Shown: positions 44,136 through 54,587, counted from the stretch's first letter. The stretch: 64,000 bases of DNA from Marsupella aquatica (GCA_973895155.1 OZ316895.1:18414001-18478000); one strand, 5' to 3'. Program-made: numbers and translations. The notes: generated from the sequence alone by a model not told the origin.

Positions 44136-45656
44136 CTAAATCGGCAAAAGCTTATGATTTGCGGCCAGGCCTGCCAACCAAGTAGGACATTGCCCTAGCA
44201 TATGACCTTCCTGTCGGCATCCCATACATAGTTGAGCTGGTTGTCCATCACCCTGTTTGCGTGCATTCGGGCATTCTCTAGCAAAATGGCCAGGTTGACC
44301 ACAATTATAGCACGCCGCAAATCTTTGCACATTCGGCCTAGGAGGTACTGACGGGTTCTGAATAATCCGAGGATACATCTCTCCTGGATTGTTCCTTAAC
44401 CCTGACCACAGAGATGCAGGTCTGTTGGATAGGTCTCGTGCTCCAGTCTCACTGATGCCGAAAACACTATCAGCGGCATCTCCTAAAAAGTACTCTACTT
44501 CTCCCTGACATGGTTTGATCTCGGCCACATGCCGAACATGATTAGTATTAAGCTTAGGACACGCATCTTTATGGTGTCCGGTTTTATAACATAAGGCACA
44601 CCATACAGAGCTATCCTCCTGTACTACCTTCTTCTTTGGTTTTACCTCTGCAATGATAGCCTTAAGTTGCTCGGTAAGGGCTACGATGTTATCTGGTGGC
44701 TTAGCCTCCATCTTGACTTTCGTCTTCCCTCTCCTTCTGCCCTTCCTTTTCCTAGTTTTTTCTTCTTCAGAACTAGAAGATGACTCACTCTTGCTACTCC
44801 CACTATCCGAGCTTGACTTATCACTTCTAGACTTCTTGGGATGTTTCTTCTTCTTATCTTTTCTCTTATGGGGTGATCCCTCCTCTGATGAGGAACTCTC
44901 AGACTTAAGCTGTTTCTTCCGGCTTGTGATATCTGCATTAATGTATAATTGAATATCCTTAATTGCTTCGGCTAAAGTCTCCGGGTTCTCCTTCCTAATT
45001 GCAAAACTCATCTTCTGTGGCAAAGCATTCACCAACCATTGAAGTTGCATACCTTCAGATGCATTGGTCTTTGTACGTCTTACCAGTTTCTGAAAGCGTT
45101 GCAAGAACTTCCTGAAGGATTTGTTCTCCTTGAACCGAAGTTGTCCCAACTTCAGCACTGCTAGTTCTGAAGTTCCAATGGGTCGAAACTCCTTAACAAA
45201 GAGTGTTTTGAAGATATCCCAGATGGCTTGATCTTCCACATCTAATGCTCTGTACCAAGGCCTAGCCTCACCCTTGAACAGGCCGGGAAGAATCTGCATC
45301 TTGATGGCCGATTCTCCATTTGCTGCAGCGGTTCCCTCGAAATCATCCAACCATTCGTCCGGATCCTCATCTCCTCTCCCATGAAATGCCTTGTAATGTA
45401 TGCGTGACCGCTGGCTCAATCTGGTCCCTGGCCTCTCGTCTGGCCGTGCCTCTGGTTCCCCCATGTCAGTTGGAGACTCACTTCTCCTTACCGACTCTTC
45501 TTCTGGTATGTCTTCTTCGACGCCACTTCCAGTTTCGGAGCTACCAGCTCTTTCTGCCCCTCTCAGTCGCTGTGTATCATGCCACCCGGCGAGCTGCTGC
45601 AGTCGAGCTCTCTCCCGTTGAATCACTCTTTCTTCCCTCGGCGTAAAGTCAGTCAT
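44136..45656 (-). CDS. gag of element N
   Basis: 506 codons from an ATG only about 70 nt after the 5' LTR and 48 nt past the PBS. Residues about 85-235 form the Retrotrans_gag capsid region (FHGRGDEDPDEWLDDFE, PWYRALDVEDQAIWDIF, FRKFLQRFQKLVRR). A long Ser/Lys/Glu-rich basic region follows (about 250-330). Three CCHC zinc knuckles are complete: CALCYKTGHHKDAC (353), CYNCGQPGHFAREC (449) and CMGCRQEGHMLGQC (477). They bind the genomic RNA for packaging. The ORF ends at a TAG after which the frame is open for 490 codons into the protease. No lesions are seen, so this looks like a young, possibly functional copy. No gag remains in the second unit. Confidence 0.93.
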   Translation of the reverse strand: MTDFTPREERVIQRERARLQQLAGWHDTQRLRGAERAGSSETGSGVEEDIPEEESVRRSESPTDMGEPEARPDERPGTRLSQRSRIHYKAFHGRGDEDPDEWLDDFEGTAAANGESAIKMQILPGLFKGEARPWYRALDVEDQAIWDIFKTLFVKEFRPIGTSELAVLKLGQLRFKENKSFRKFLQRFQKLVRRTKTNASEGMQLQWLVNALPQKMSFAIRKENPETLAEAIKDIQLYINADITSRKKQLKSESSSSEEGSPHKRKDKKKKHPKKSRSDKSSSDSGSSKSESSSSSEEEKTRKRKGRRRGKTKVKMEAKPPDNIVALTEQLKAIIAEVKPKKKVVQEDSSVWCALCYKTGHHKDACPKLNTNHVRHVAEIKPCQGEVEYFLGDAADSVFGISETGARDLSNRPASLWSGLRNNPGEMYPRIIQNPSVPPRPNVQRFAACYNCGQPGHFARECPNARKQGDGQPAQLCMGCRQEGHMLGQCPTWLAGLAANHKLLPI

Positions 45657-45703
45657 TACCTACGCTTCCGTTCTAACTTCATATCTCACGGCTTAAGAAA
45701 TGC

Positions 45704-45721
45704 CCCCTCCATCTAGCGCCA
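45704..45721 (-). other. Primer-binding site of element N
   Basis: On the coding strand TGGCGCTAGATGGAGGGG follows the 5' LTR end (ACCACA) after a TTTT spacer. The TGG start fits a tRNA CCA end; the tRNA identity was not assigned. Element P uses the same 4-nt spacer and TGGCG start. Confidence 0.78.
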
Positions 45722-46636
45722 AAAATGTGGTGCGTCCCATGGCTCCCTAAACCCAAGAAACCCCCCAGCTCAAGCCGATTCCCGCAGGTTTCGTGCTTGG
45801 CGAGGCCGTTTCCGCGGCTTAGCGGCATGGGACGCTGCTAACCTTCTACTACTACTATTAACATTTTACACACATATACTGGACAGATCCTTCATCGGGT
45901 CATGAGATACGTAGCCGGCCTAATATAGGCCTTCCCCTGTCTTCCCCTCCGTCTTGTTAGGTATGTTTGGATTCCGCCGCCGGAATGATCCCCAATAGGC
46001 TTGGTTAAGCCGCTAAGACCTCTCTCAGCTCGACACATCCAACTCTCACTCCCCTGCTTACTTTCCTTCCTTCTGTTGATGTGGGCACTCTTCACACAAG
46101 TTAATGCGACACACAAATAGCAAAATGACTCATTCTGACTGAGTCATACCATGCACTTGCCATACAAACAGTACATCTCATACACAAGTTCTGCGAACTA
46201 AGCCGTGAGGCCAACTCTATTCAGCTCTTAGGCATGAGGAAACATGAATATACACAAGGGTCACTGTATGACTAACCGAGAGCTTCTCGTACTACTTGAT
46301 CCCAGCCCGGCTGGTGCAAACTAAAAACTTGCTAAAGAAGAGGCCCTGAGCTCCCCGCTGCCCAGGTACTTATCCTGGTAGTGGATCCGCCATTCTTTGC
46401 ATCGTAAGCCTAATCTACTTAACAGTAATCTACTTGCCCGAATCTACCTATGTACAGCAAGGCAGGAGCACAAGTGTTGCTCCTACCAGTGGGACCGCAA
46501 TCCCACTAAGCTAAGTGTCAGGGCCGCTCCTGGTTCTAATCCTAATCCTAAACGTGGAGATCCGCGCCCGCCCTGCCCACTCACGCCTCCTCCCTCCACG
46601 TCCGCCGTCCCTAAAAGGAACGGCGCCCTTGCACCG

Positions 46637-47005
46637 TCACGACACCGGTGGTGGATCCTTAATGGACGCCCCCAACGCTTCCTCCTCAGCCACTGCCGTA
46701 GGCTCATTCCCTGACAGATTACCTGCCCTTGACTGAGTCAACTCTCCATCGGCCTGACTGGGTCCACCATCGGCGTCGGCATCGGCTCGAGAATCGGTTA
46801 CGGCCTCAGCCTCGGCTACGGTCTCCCCGGCCTGCTCAAGAGGCGGATCTGGAATACTGGCCTCCTTACTGAGTAGTTCGGCTTGGGCCGCACCATCCCT
46901 ACCTGTGATCATAGCGGGATCTATTGCCGTATTCATGTCGGAGGATGGTGCTGGTTCTACCTCTTTGGTCACCACGGCTTGTGGAGTCGGATTACTCCTT
47001 GACCC
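46637..47005 (-). pseudogene. C-terminal tail of the LTR-ORF in LTR(b), after a TAA
   Basis: Same acidic tail as in LTR(a), but here still in the frame of the coiled-coil ORF and separated from it only by a TAA (47006-47008), where LTR(a) has a sense TCA. The two LTRs therefore carry different private lesions at this point. Confidence 0.7.
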
Positions 47006-48925
47006 TTAAGGTTTCCGCTTTTTCTTCTTTTCTGGTTCGGCAGCTGGTCCCTTCCCCTTCCCACTTACCTCCGGCACTGGTGCAGTTGGCGCGGCTTTTT
47101 CTTCGGCCAGTACCACTCCTGGTAACTTGGTTGCCCCAATTGGAGTTGGGCCTGATGAAGACAAGCACCTAAATACTGCGGCTTGTTTCTTCAGCCGCTC
47201 CGTTTGGTTGTCGGCCCGCCGTTGGAGGTTCTCCATCTTCCTCGTGATTTCCTCCAACTCCTCCTGGGTCTCATCCAGGTCCTTGCGTGCCTCCTCTAGT
47301 TCCTTCTGGGCTTCCTCCCGTTCTTGTTTCAAGGTAGTCCTCTCCTCCTGGGTTGCTTTTAGCTCCTTGTCGAGCTCTGCAATGATGACAGACTCCATCT
47401 GGTTCATCTTGGCGTAAGTCTGTTCGAGCATCTCGTCCTTCTCCCTTAGGTCGGCCTTGAAGCTGGCCGTCAGGGACGCAAGCTCCTGCTGCAGCGCCAT
47501 AATCCCTTGATAGGATTTCCCTAACTCGGCCTCCTTCTGCTCAAGGGCTCCGCGGATTTTCTCGAGCTCCCCTTTCAACGCCCATTCCTTTCTTTGGGTC
47601 TCCGCCATGGCCCGGCTGTTGGCTGTTATGTGGGCCTCCTCTATATTCTTCAGCTCTTGCTTCCACTTCTCCCTCTCTTTGATCGTGTCGGCCAACTCTT
47701 CCTGCGTCTGAGTCAGTTTATCCTTGATATTCTGATTATCAGCCTGCGCGGTGTCCAACTGCCCCTGCATGATGTTCAGCTCATGTCGTTTAATCCGCAG
47801 TTCATCTTGGGCTTTCTTGGCCGCCCCTAGATCTTCAATCTCGGCTTCCATCCTCCTAAGCCGCCGAATGACCTCGTCCTTCTTGCTTCTCTCTAAAGCC
47901 ACCGCTTCTTCTAATTGGTGCTTCTCCAACTGCTCCCTATGGAAAAAGGGTCCTACCTCCAACTCCTCTCCAAAGATGCCGAGCGCAAGTTCCCCACACA
48001 TCTCACCATACTCCATGGCTCTATTCTTAGCGTAGGTGGAGTAAGTAGAAGTGATCGGCATCGCCCATCGCGGCCTCTGCTCCCAAGCCGTCCTGCGGAT
48101 CTCTTCAATCGTGGCTAGAGGTTTGCTTCCTTTTTTGGCTAGCCGCCTGATGTCCTCCGGCCAATCTCCTCCTGGTAAATCCTTTTCCTTAGCCAGGGCG
48201 GCCTCCTCCTCCTGCTTGATTCGCTCCTGAAATTCCTGCACCGTCTGTTTTATGCCGTCGAAGCTCGGGGGAGCAACATCTGGTGGGGGAGACTCAGGGC
48301 TACTCTGCTGGTTGGGGTCCCCTCGCACTACCCTTGGAAGTGTGGGGACAAACCGGCCACAGGTCCTTACTCCTGGAACGTGATGGTCCGACCCATAGCC
48401 GGAATTATCATGGCTGCAGTCCTCCACTGCCTCCTCTACCTCTTGGACGTCCGGCTTCTCCCTCTCCTCTTCGTCGGTAGGAGCTTCAGGCAATTCTGCC
48501 TCAGATTCGGAGCTTGAGGTTCCCACGTACATTCGAACACCTGGCTTGGATTCCGGCCTGATTCTCTCCTTGTCTCCAGCAAAGGGGTTTTCTCTTGTGA
48601 GCCGGTGTAGGCCTACCTCTGTAGTAGTGTCCTGCATTGTTGCCGTTGCCGTTGTTGTTGCCGATGCCAATTTCTTTTCTTTCTCCAGTAGTTTCAGCAG
48701 ACTCTGCATGCCTGGTTGCTGCATCGGCAAGTCTTCCTTCCTGGGCCTAAACACCTGCTCGATCGTAGGACTAACAGGTGGTTGAGGCTTCTCAGCCAAC
48801 GGCCTCGGCGTTGGAGCTTCCTCGGGTGCCCTTACCTGTAGGGGAAGTACCGGGGCAAAAGTCTGACCTCTGGCATACCGGCACAACAGCGGCATGTGAT
48901 AGCCCAGCCGCGACACGCTCCCCAT
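47006..48925 (-). CDS. LTR-encoded protein, C-terminal coiled-coil part (copy b)
   Basis: 639 codons, differing from copy a by a few residues (for example Lys-Leu-Ala for Lys-Ser-Ala, Glu-Ala-Glu for Glu-Val-Glu, Arg for Trp in the coil). It begins after the same TAG and ends at a private TAA within the Lys-rich segment. Content and order of regions are as described for the copy at 36087-38042. In the 5' LTR position this ORF would not be in the genomic RNA if transcription starts in the downstream non-coding block. Confidence 0.73.
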   Translation of the reverse strand: MGSVSRLGYHMPLLCRYARGQTFAPVLPLQVRAPEEAPTPRPLAEKPQPPVSPTIEQVFRPRKEDLPMQQPGMQSLLKLLEKEKKLASATTTATATMQDTTTEVGLHRLTRENPFAGDKERIRPESKPGVRMYVGTSSSESEAELPEAPTDEEEREKPDVQEVEEAVEDCSHDNSGYGSDHHVPGVRTCGRFVPTLPRVVRGDPNQQSSPESPPPDVAPPSFDGIKQTVQEFQERIKQEEEAALAKEKDLPGGDWPEDIRRLAKKGSKPLATIEEIRRTAWEQRPRWAMPITSTYSTYAKNRAMEYGEMCGELALGIFGEELEVGPFFHREQLEKHQLEEAVALERSKKDEVIRRLRRMEAEIEDLGAAKKAQDELRIKRHELNIMQGQLDTAQADNQNIKDKLTQTQEELADTIKEREKWKQELKNIEEAHITANSRAMAETQRKEWALKGELEKIRGALEQKEAELGKSYQGIMALQQELASLTASFKADLREKDEMLEQTYAKMNQMESVIIAELDKELKATQEERTTLKQEREEAQKELEEARKDLDETQEELEEITRKMENLQRRADNQTERLKKQAAVFRCLSSSGPTPIGATKLPGVVLAEEKAAPTAPVPEVSGKGKGPAAEPEKKKKRKP

Positions 48926-48934
48926 GCCGATTAC

Positions 48935-50269
48935 CTACTGCTCCTCCTTTAAGATCTTCTTCAATTGGTTGAGGAGGTACCCGTTGTAGTCCCGGCTTGG
49001 GTCTGGCCTTTCTGCCAGATAGACCTGTGCCTTGCCGATCTCTGCCCTCGGCAAGTTACAATGCATGGTCACCCGCAAGAAGTCGATCATCTCTCCTATG
49101 TGCGGGTTGGTGCAGGTGTTCCGGAAGAAGCCATTCTTCGTTGATGGCCCGGGGAACGACCGGAACTCCTTGTCAGGCAAGGTCTTCCTGGTATCAACTT
49201 TGGTCTTATTGCCTATCGGCAGGCCAAACACTTCGGCAATTACCTTGGGAGTAAGATAGAAATCCTTCCCATATATCCTCGTGCAATTGGTCTCGGGTTC
49301 CCATGACCCCACGAATTCTAATAGGTCTGACTCCGGTACCTCCGGCTTCAGCCATGGTAATCTTACAAAGGCCTCCAAGCCGGATCCGGCCATGAAGCCT
49401 TGGTACTTCTTGGTCTGCATGGCCGTAAAGCATGCATCCTCCTCCCGTGCAAAATGTAGTTGCACCTCCACCGGTAGGGTTGCCGCCCAGCCCTTCCAGG
49501 TGTCATCCCTGGTTGGAATGGCCTTGATGGGATCGACCTCCTCCTCTTCGGCTTCTCCCTGCCTCCTGTTCTGCTGCTCGGCTGGCTTCTTTGGTGCCGC
49601 CGACCTCGTTCTTTTTGCCGGGGTGGCTTCATCGTTGACGGCTCCCTTCCTCTTCATCTCTGCTGCCGTGGAGGTTTCTCCTAGCACCGTTGCCTGGGTC
49701 CACCTTTCCGTGCTACCCTTTAATTCCCAGTGTATGTCGTTGCAGTTCTTGATGGCCTCTCGGATGCCGACGACGCTGTCTTTGCAAAACAGAAGATCGT
49801 CGAGTTGATTGGAAGTAGGCATCCACAGGAACTCGTCCTTGATGAGTTCGCCTCCTAAGAAAGCCGTCTTCTGCAGCTCCCACAATCGAGCGAGCTCCTG
49901 CCGTTCTCGAGCTGCCCTTTCTGATTCCTCATCCTCGTAAGTCTTGATGTACTCAGTTGCCCGTTCGAACAGGCATCCCCAGAAATGTGCCGCTTGATTG
50001 ACGTTGCTCATACCCTCCTTAGGTCGATCGTCGGTATCTACTCTCTCCCCGAGTGCTTGCCTAAGCAGCTGACAGTAGTTGGCCTCCCGTAGTCGTCTGC
50101 CTAGTTCGTGCTCGCAAATGAGCCACCATCTCCTGCAAGCGCTCCTTACCCCTCTCCTCTGCCGGTCCTTCTTCCCGTTGATCCTTCCTAGCCGCCGACG
50201 CTTAACGCGCCCTAACCCTAATCGGGTTTTCACCCTCAGCCTTACCTCCGGCCTCGGCCCGGGTTCCAT
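48935..50269 (-). CDS. LTR-encoded protein, N-terminal PMD-like part (copy b)
   Basis: 444 codons with the same protein sequence as the copy at 38052-39386; the few nucleotide differences seen (for example near 49930 and 49968) are silent. ATG, 104-nt spacing after the pol stop at 50373, and terminal TAG (48932-48934) are all conserved. Confidence 0.78.
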   Translation of the reverse strand: MEPGPRPEVRLRVKTRLGLGRVKRRRLGRINGKKDRQRRGVRSACRRWWLICEHELGRRLREANYCQLLRQALGERVDTDDRPKEGMSNVNQAAHFWGCLFERATEYIKTYEDEESERAARERQELARLWELQKTAFLGGELIKDEFLWMPTSNQLDDLLFCKDSVVGIREAIKNCNDIHWELKGSTERWTQATVLGETSTAAEMKRKGAVNDEATPAKRTRSAAPKKPAEQQNRRQGEAEEEEVDPIKAIPTRDDTWKGWAATLPVEVQLHFAREEDACFTAMQTKKYQGFMAGSGLEAFVRLPWLKPEVPESDLLEFVGSWEPETNCTRIYGKDFYLTPKVIAEVFGLPIGNKTKVDTRKTLPDKEFRSFPGPSTKNGFFRNTCTNPHIGEMIDFLRVTMHCNLPRAEIGKAQVYLAERPDPSRDYNGYLLNQLKKILKEEQ

Positions 50270-50372
50270 GGTTGCCCCTAATTGTTTATATTTTCCTTGT
50301 TTTGTCCCTATACTAAGGTGTTCCTAGGGTGCCTTCCTGCTTTACCCACTTAACCGGCCGAGTGATTCCTGT

Positions 50373-53300
50373 CTAGGCATCACATAGCTCCCCACTTAAT
50401 TGTGAAGCGTCCTCGCGAACAACTTCATCTTCGTCCATATAGTATTTCTTGAGGCGGTCATAATGGATGCGAACTGGATATACCTCTCCCGTAATGTTGG
50501 CCAATTGTACGGAGCCATTGGGGAACATCATGGTTACTCTAAAGGGTCCTAACCAGCGAGTGTAAAGCTTTCCTGGAAACCTACTATACCTACTGTCATA
50601 AAGTAGCACAAGATCACCGGTATGAATACTAACTACTTTTAACCTTTTATCATACTGCTGCTTCATGATATTCTGTCTATATTCTACTCTCTCGGCTGAA
50701 ATCATTCTCGCTTCCTCTAAAGCTTCTAACCTATATTCTCGCTCCTTTAGGCTCTCCTCCGCTGAGGCTCTTTCCTCAATTGTAACTTGAAATGTCGGTA
50801 TCTCAAGTTGCATGGGTACCAGGGCTTCTTGTCCAAAGGTTAAGAAGAAGGGTGTATGACCGGTAGTGGATTTATAGGCAAGATTGTAAGCAAAAACAGC
50901 AGCAAACAATTTATCATCCCAATCGAGTTTGTTCTGAGCTACTGTCTTGTTCAATATCTTTCCTATAATTCCGTTTGCTCGTTCTGTCAACCCGTTTGCC
51001 TTTGGATGGTAGGGAGTAGTAGGCCTATGTTTAACTAAATACTGCTCATTTAAACGACTAATTATATCATTCAAAAAATGGGTTCCTCTATCACTAACTA
51101 ATTCTAGGGGTGCTCCATACCTGGTGAAGATCTGCTCATACATGAATCTAGCCGTAGTAATTGCATCATCCTTCGTTGTTGGTCTGGCCTCTACCCATTT
51201 AGTTGCATAATCCGTAGCCAGGATTATGTACTTGTTCCGTCGAGGGTGGGTCAGTGGTTTCAGAGGTCCAATGTAATCAATACCCCACTTCTCGAATGGT
51301 GCCAGAGGTAGAATAGGGTGTAGTGGATGCCTGGTGGACGCCCTTGGTCCTCCCGCTCGTTGACAAGGATCGCATTGTTTGATAAACTGATAGACATCTT
51401 TGTGCAAGGTGGGCCACCAGTAACCGGCATTTAATATCTTTTTAGACGTGGTTACTGGGGCAAAATGTCCTCCGGCCTCCTCTCCATGCATGGCCCGTAG
51501 GACTCGTTTTACCTCTCTCTTTTCCAAACATCTTTGAATCGTGCCGTTGATTCCATGCTTGTGCAGTATGCCTTTAATGCACTGATACTGTCTGACCTTC
51601 CGCACAAAGACTGCGGCTTGCTCTCGGCTTAATCCTGGCTGTAATCTGGAAGTGCTGAGAAATTGTAAAATCTCAGGGTACCATGTACCAGCTATTTCCA
51701 CAACGAATAGCTCCTCGTCGGGGAATCGATCATCGATGCAATCCGTGGCAAGTTTACCTGTGATCCTTGAAAAGAAGTCGGCATTGGCATGTAACTTTCC
51801 CGGCTTGATCCTCAGCTCATAGTCAAACTCCTGTAATAGCAAAATCCATCTTGCTACTCTGCCTGTAAGGTCCGGCTTATTAACTAGGTACTTCAAACTT
51901 TCGTGATCAGTATGAAAGATTACCTTGTACCCTAGTAAATAATGCCTAAACTTTTTACAAGAATAAATGACTCCTAATGCTTCTCTTTCCGTGGTAGAGT
52001 AGTTCCGTTCGGCATCGGCAAGCTGACGGCTTGCGAAGTATATGGGATGGTCCCTTCCTTTCTCATCCAACTGACTTAGTACTGAGCCAATACAGAAGCC
52101 CGAGACATCTACAAAAACATGAAAATCTTTGTTCCAGTCCGGTGCTATCATGACTGGGGCCTCTACTAACATCTGCTTCAATTCTACCACCGCTGTGACT
52201 CGTTCGGGTGTGGGTTCGAAGTCTGCTCCTGCCTTGAGCATATTGGTTAATGGTAAAGCTAGCTTGGCAAAATCCTTGATGAACCGGCGATAGTAACCAA
52301 TGCATCCCAAGAAGGATCTTACATCCTTTATGTTCTTAGGTTGCATGATATCTAGCCATACTGCTAGCTTACCTTTGTCAATCTCAATGCCCTTCCTTGA
52401 TACCTTGTGACCTAGTAGCACCCCCTCGGTTACTGCAAAAAAACATTTATCTGGGTGTAACTTGAGACCCACCTCTCTACATCTCATGAAGGTTTTCCTG
52501 AGGTATTTAGCATGTTTCGATGCCTTCCCGAATACTGCAAAGTCATCAATGAAGATTTCCATGAACTTTCTCAAGTAATCATGAAAAATGTTCACCATTA
52601 ATCGTTGGAACATAGCTGGTGCGTTGCAGAGTCCAAACGGCATACGATTGAAGACATAGATCCCCCATTCCGTGATGAAGGCCGTCTTGATTTGGTCTTC
52701 CTGCCGAATCCTGATTTGGTTATAACTAGAGTATCCATCCATGAATGAATATAGTTCATGACTGGCTACCATGTCTAGTACCATATCAGTAAACGGTAAA
52801 GGAAAATGGTCTTTTAATGTTGCTTCATTCAGCTTCCTGTAATCCTGACAAACCCGGATCTTGGGTTTACCATCGGGTCCAGCTTTCTTGGGAACTATCA
52901 CAATTGGAGACACCCAGTCTGAATGCAGGATTGGAGTGATGAATCCAGCTTCCACTAGTTTGTCGATTTCTGTTTTGACCAGCAGGGAATACTTCGGGTT
53001 CATCCTTCGAATTGGTTGTCGAAATGATTTGGCTCCTAACATGAGATCAATTCGATGTTCCCCTAGTGTTGGATCTACTCCCTTTAGATCTTGGTGACTC
53101 CATGCAAACACATCCTGAAATTCAATCAATAAGTCACTGATCTCTTTCTCGAGCTCAGGTGCTAGGTTTCTCCCTAAGTTCAGTTCTCTTCCCTCTCCTA
53201 AGTCGAGCTTCCGATATTGCCGTGCTTGGATCATATTAATCTGCTTCTTCAAATTCGGGTCCAGTTCGGCTTCCAGTCTCTCTAATCTCATACCTCCATA

Positions 53301-53639
53301 AACTGGGATCTCGGCTGGACTAGCCGAGTCGGTCCCTTCCTTGGTGTCCATAGATTGTCCCCTTACCGGTCTATTCGGTTTTGAATTAGTGGTCGGCTCC
53401 CCTTCCTGCCTTGGCTCTGGATCGTGTCTGTCCATCTCATCCACCTCTTGCTCCTGAGAGTTAGGCCGCTGTGCTCTCTCGGCTTCTAATAGGGCCTCAA
53501 TTTGTTCTGCCCTCGTAATCGGCTTGTATGCCGATCCCTTGGTATTTAATTCCTTGCCGATGATCGATGGCGTTGTGGACCCCGTCGGCTCTGCCACAAC
53601 GCCTGCAGAAAATCCACTGTCCCTGCTACTGCTCCCCAC
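50373..53639 (-). CDS. pol of element N, copy 2
   Basis: 1088 codons with the same protein sequence as copy 1, with all RT, RNase H and integrase catalytic residues. It opens after TAA with no ATG, in the -1 frame relative to the upstream protease frame, and ends with its TAG 12 nt inside LTR(b). The upstream gag and 5' LTR of this unit have been deleted, so it lacks a promoter and can only be expressed from outside. Confidence 0.9.
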   Translation of the reverse strand: MGSSSRDSGFSAGVVAEPTGSTTPSIIGKELNTKGSAYKPITRAEQIEALLEAERAQRPNSQEQEVDEMDRHDPEPRQEGEPTTNSKPNRPVRGQSMDTKEGTDSASPAEIPVYGGMRLERLEAELDPNLKKQINMIQARQYRKLDLGEGRELNLGRNLAPELEKEISDLLIEFQDVFAWSHQDLKGVDPTLGEHRIDLMLGAKSFRQPIRRMNPKYSLLVKTEIDKLVEAGFITPILHSDWVSPIVIVPKKAGPDGKPKIRVCQDYRKLNEATLKDHFPLPFTDMVLDMVASHELYSFMDGYSSYNQIRIRQEDQIKTAFITEWGIYVFNRMPFGLCNAPAMFQRLMVNIFHDYLRKFMEIFIDDFAVFGKASKHAKYLRKTFMRCREVGLKLHPDKCFFAVTEGVLLGHKVSRKGIEIDKGKLAVWLDIMQPKNIKDVRSFLGCIGYYRRFIKDFAKLALPLTNMLKAGADFEPTPERVTAVVELKQMLVEAPVMIAPDWNKDFHVFVDVSGFCIGSVLSQLDEKGRDHPIYFASRQLADAERNYSTTEREALGVIYSCKKFRHYLLGYKVIFHTDHESLKYLVNKPDLTGRVARWILLLQEFDYELRIKPGKLHANADFFSRITGKLATDCIDDRFPDEELFVVEIAGTWYPEILQFLSTSRLQPGLSREQAAVFVRKVRQYQCIKGILHKHGINGTIQRCLEKREVKRVLRAMHGEEAGGHFAPVTTSKKILNAGYWWPTLHKDVYQFIKQCDPCQRAGGPRASTRHPLHPILPLAPFEKWGIDYIGPLKPLTHPRRNKYIILATDYATKWVEARPTTKDDAITTARFMYEQIFTRYGAPLELVSDRGTHFLNDIISRLNEQYLVKHRPTTPYHPKANGLTERANGIIGKILNKTVAQNKLDWDDKLFAAVFAYNLAYKSTTGHTPFFLTFGQEALVPMQLEIPTFQVTIEERASAEESLKEREYRLEALEEARMISAERVEYRQNIMKQQYDKRLKVVSIHTGDLVLLYDSRYSRFPGKLYTRWLGPFRVTMMFPNGSVQLANITGEVYPVRIHYDRLKKYYMDEDEVVREDASQLSGELCDA
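50385..50398 (-). other. 3' polypurine tract of element N (copy 2)
   Basis: Same sequence and position relative to LTR(b) as at 39502-39515. Confidence 0.75.
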
Positions 53640-54572
53640 TTAGCCGTTTCATCCAATTGGTCTACATCCTTTACTTCCTCCGGAATTGCAGCTAAAAAGG
53701 TGGATTCTATTGTAAAGCAGTCCTCGACCTCTTCGTCTTCTTCTTCCAAGTCACCTTCCATTGGTTCTTGCCATAATCCGCTGGGGGCTACCTCTAGTCC
53801 AAAGACTCCTTCTTCGGTTAGGTTAGTGAGGCATTCTAACCAACGTACTTCATCGGCTGACTCCAGTCCACTGTCGTACCCATCTACTTCCCTTATGCTT
53901 TTCCTACGGTCATCCTTAGTGTCCCAGGATACCGTGATAGAGGGGGTTCCGAAAGTGAACTGCTTTTTACCCCAATCTTCTATTACCTCGGCTAGGTACA
54001 GCCATGGCCTACCAATCAATAGCCGGAATGACGTAGGATTTACCGGCTTCATTACTACATAGTTAATGCTAAAGAAGATACCTCCTATCTCTATCTTGAT
54101 GCCGGTTAACACTCCCGTAGGAATGACCTGATATCCATTGGCCATGTTCAACACTCTTCCAGTCATCTCCGGTGTTAGACCCCACCCTTTTGCTGTTGAA
54201 TCAATCATAATACATACCCCTGATCCTCCATCGATGGGTACCCGTAGTAATAATTCTCCTTGAATCATTAATGGTAATGCTGGGGCTCCTTGATCTTCTT
54301 CTATCATTAGTACGTCGGATCTGGTTGCTACCTTGGGTAATCTCGGCTTGCCGAGAATAGCCTTCCTTAATTGCTTCCGAAAATACGGGCTATTTTTCAA
54401 TAGTTGACCTACTGTTGCCGAGACTCTAGATTCTAGTACATCTTTAGCCAGGTCATAGGGAACAATCGGCTTCTCTTCTGGTGGTGTTTCCGTCTTGGAT
54501 TCGGCCAGTTTTGCCACGCTAGTCTCCACAGCTGTTGGGTCTTCCGAAGCAAACAATGCTTTTGCTCGTTTT

Positions 54573-54587
54573 ACTGGGCGTTTAACA
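54573..54587 (+). mobile_element. Last 15 bp of the 3' LTR of element P
   Basis: ACTGGGCGTTTAACA equals the end of P's 5' LTR (28725-28739) and is followed at once by the GTTAC duplication. It marks the P-O border and the deletion breakpoint with N at 54572/54573. Confidence 0.85.

Larger units (their letters stand above)
45726..50384 (-). repeat. LTR(b) of element N, 4659 bp (5' LTR)
   Basis: Near-identical to LTR(a). Coding-strand ends are TGTGATGC...GCACCACA. It is followed on the coding strand by the PBS and gag, and preceded by the PPT and pol of the second unit, so it serves both units. Confidence 0.92.
34834..54572 (-). mobile_element. Ty3/gypsy element N: LTR-internal-LTR-internal array
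   Basis: Reading on the plus strand: LTR(a) 34834-39501, internal region 39502-45725, LTR(b) 45726-50384, second internal region 50385-54572 cut within the protease region. The coding strand is minus, so LTR(b) is the 5' LTR of the complete 15.55-kb unit. Termini are TGTGATGC...GCACCACA on the coding strand, with PBS and PPT at the expected places. The two repeats are nearly identical over a 10.88-kb period. The array could come from unequal recombination between LTRs or an assembly duplication. It sits in the 3' part of P; the right end was lost together with nearly all of P's 3' end. Confidence 0.9.

Noticed and set aside
34834-50384. CRISPR or other phage-type repeat arrays
   Set aside because: All direct repeats are LTRs or simple tandem duplications; no spaced short repeats occur, and the genome is eukaryotic.
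54573-54587. ACTGGGCGTTTAACA as filler DNA at a deletion joint
   Set aside because: It equals the end of P's 5' LTR and is followed by the GTTAC duplication, so it is the remnant of P's 3' LTR.
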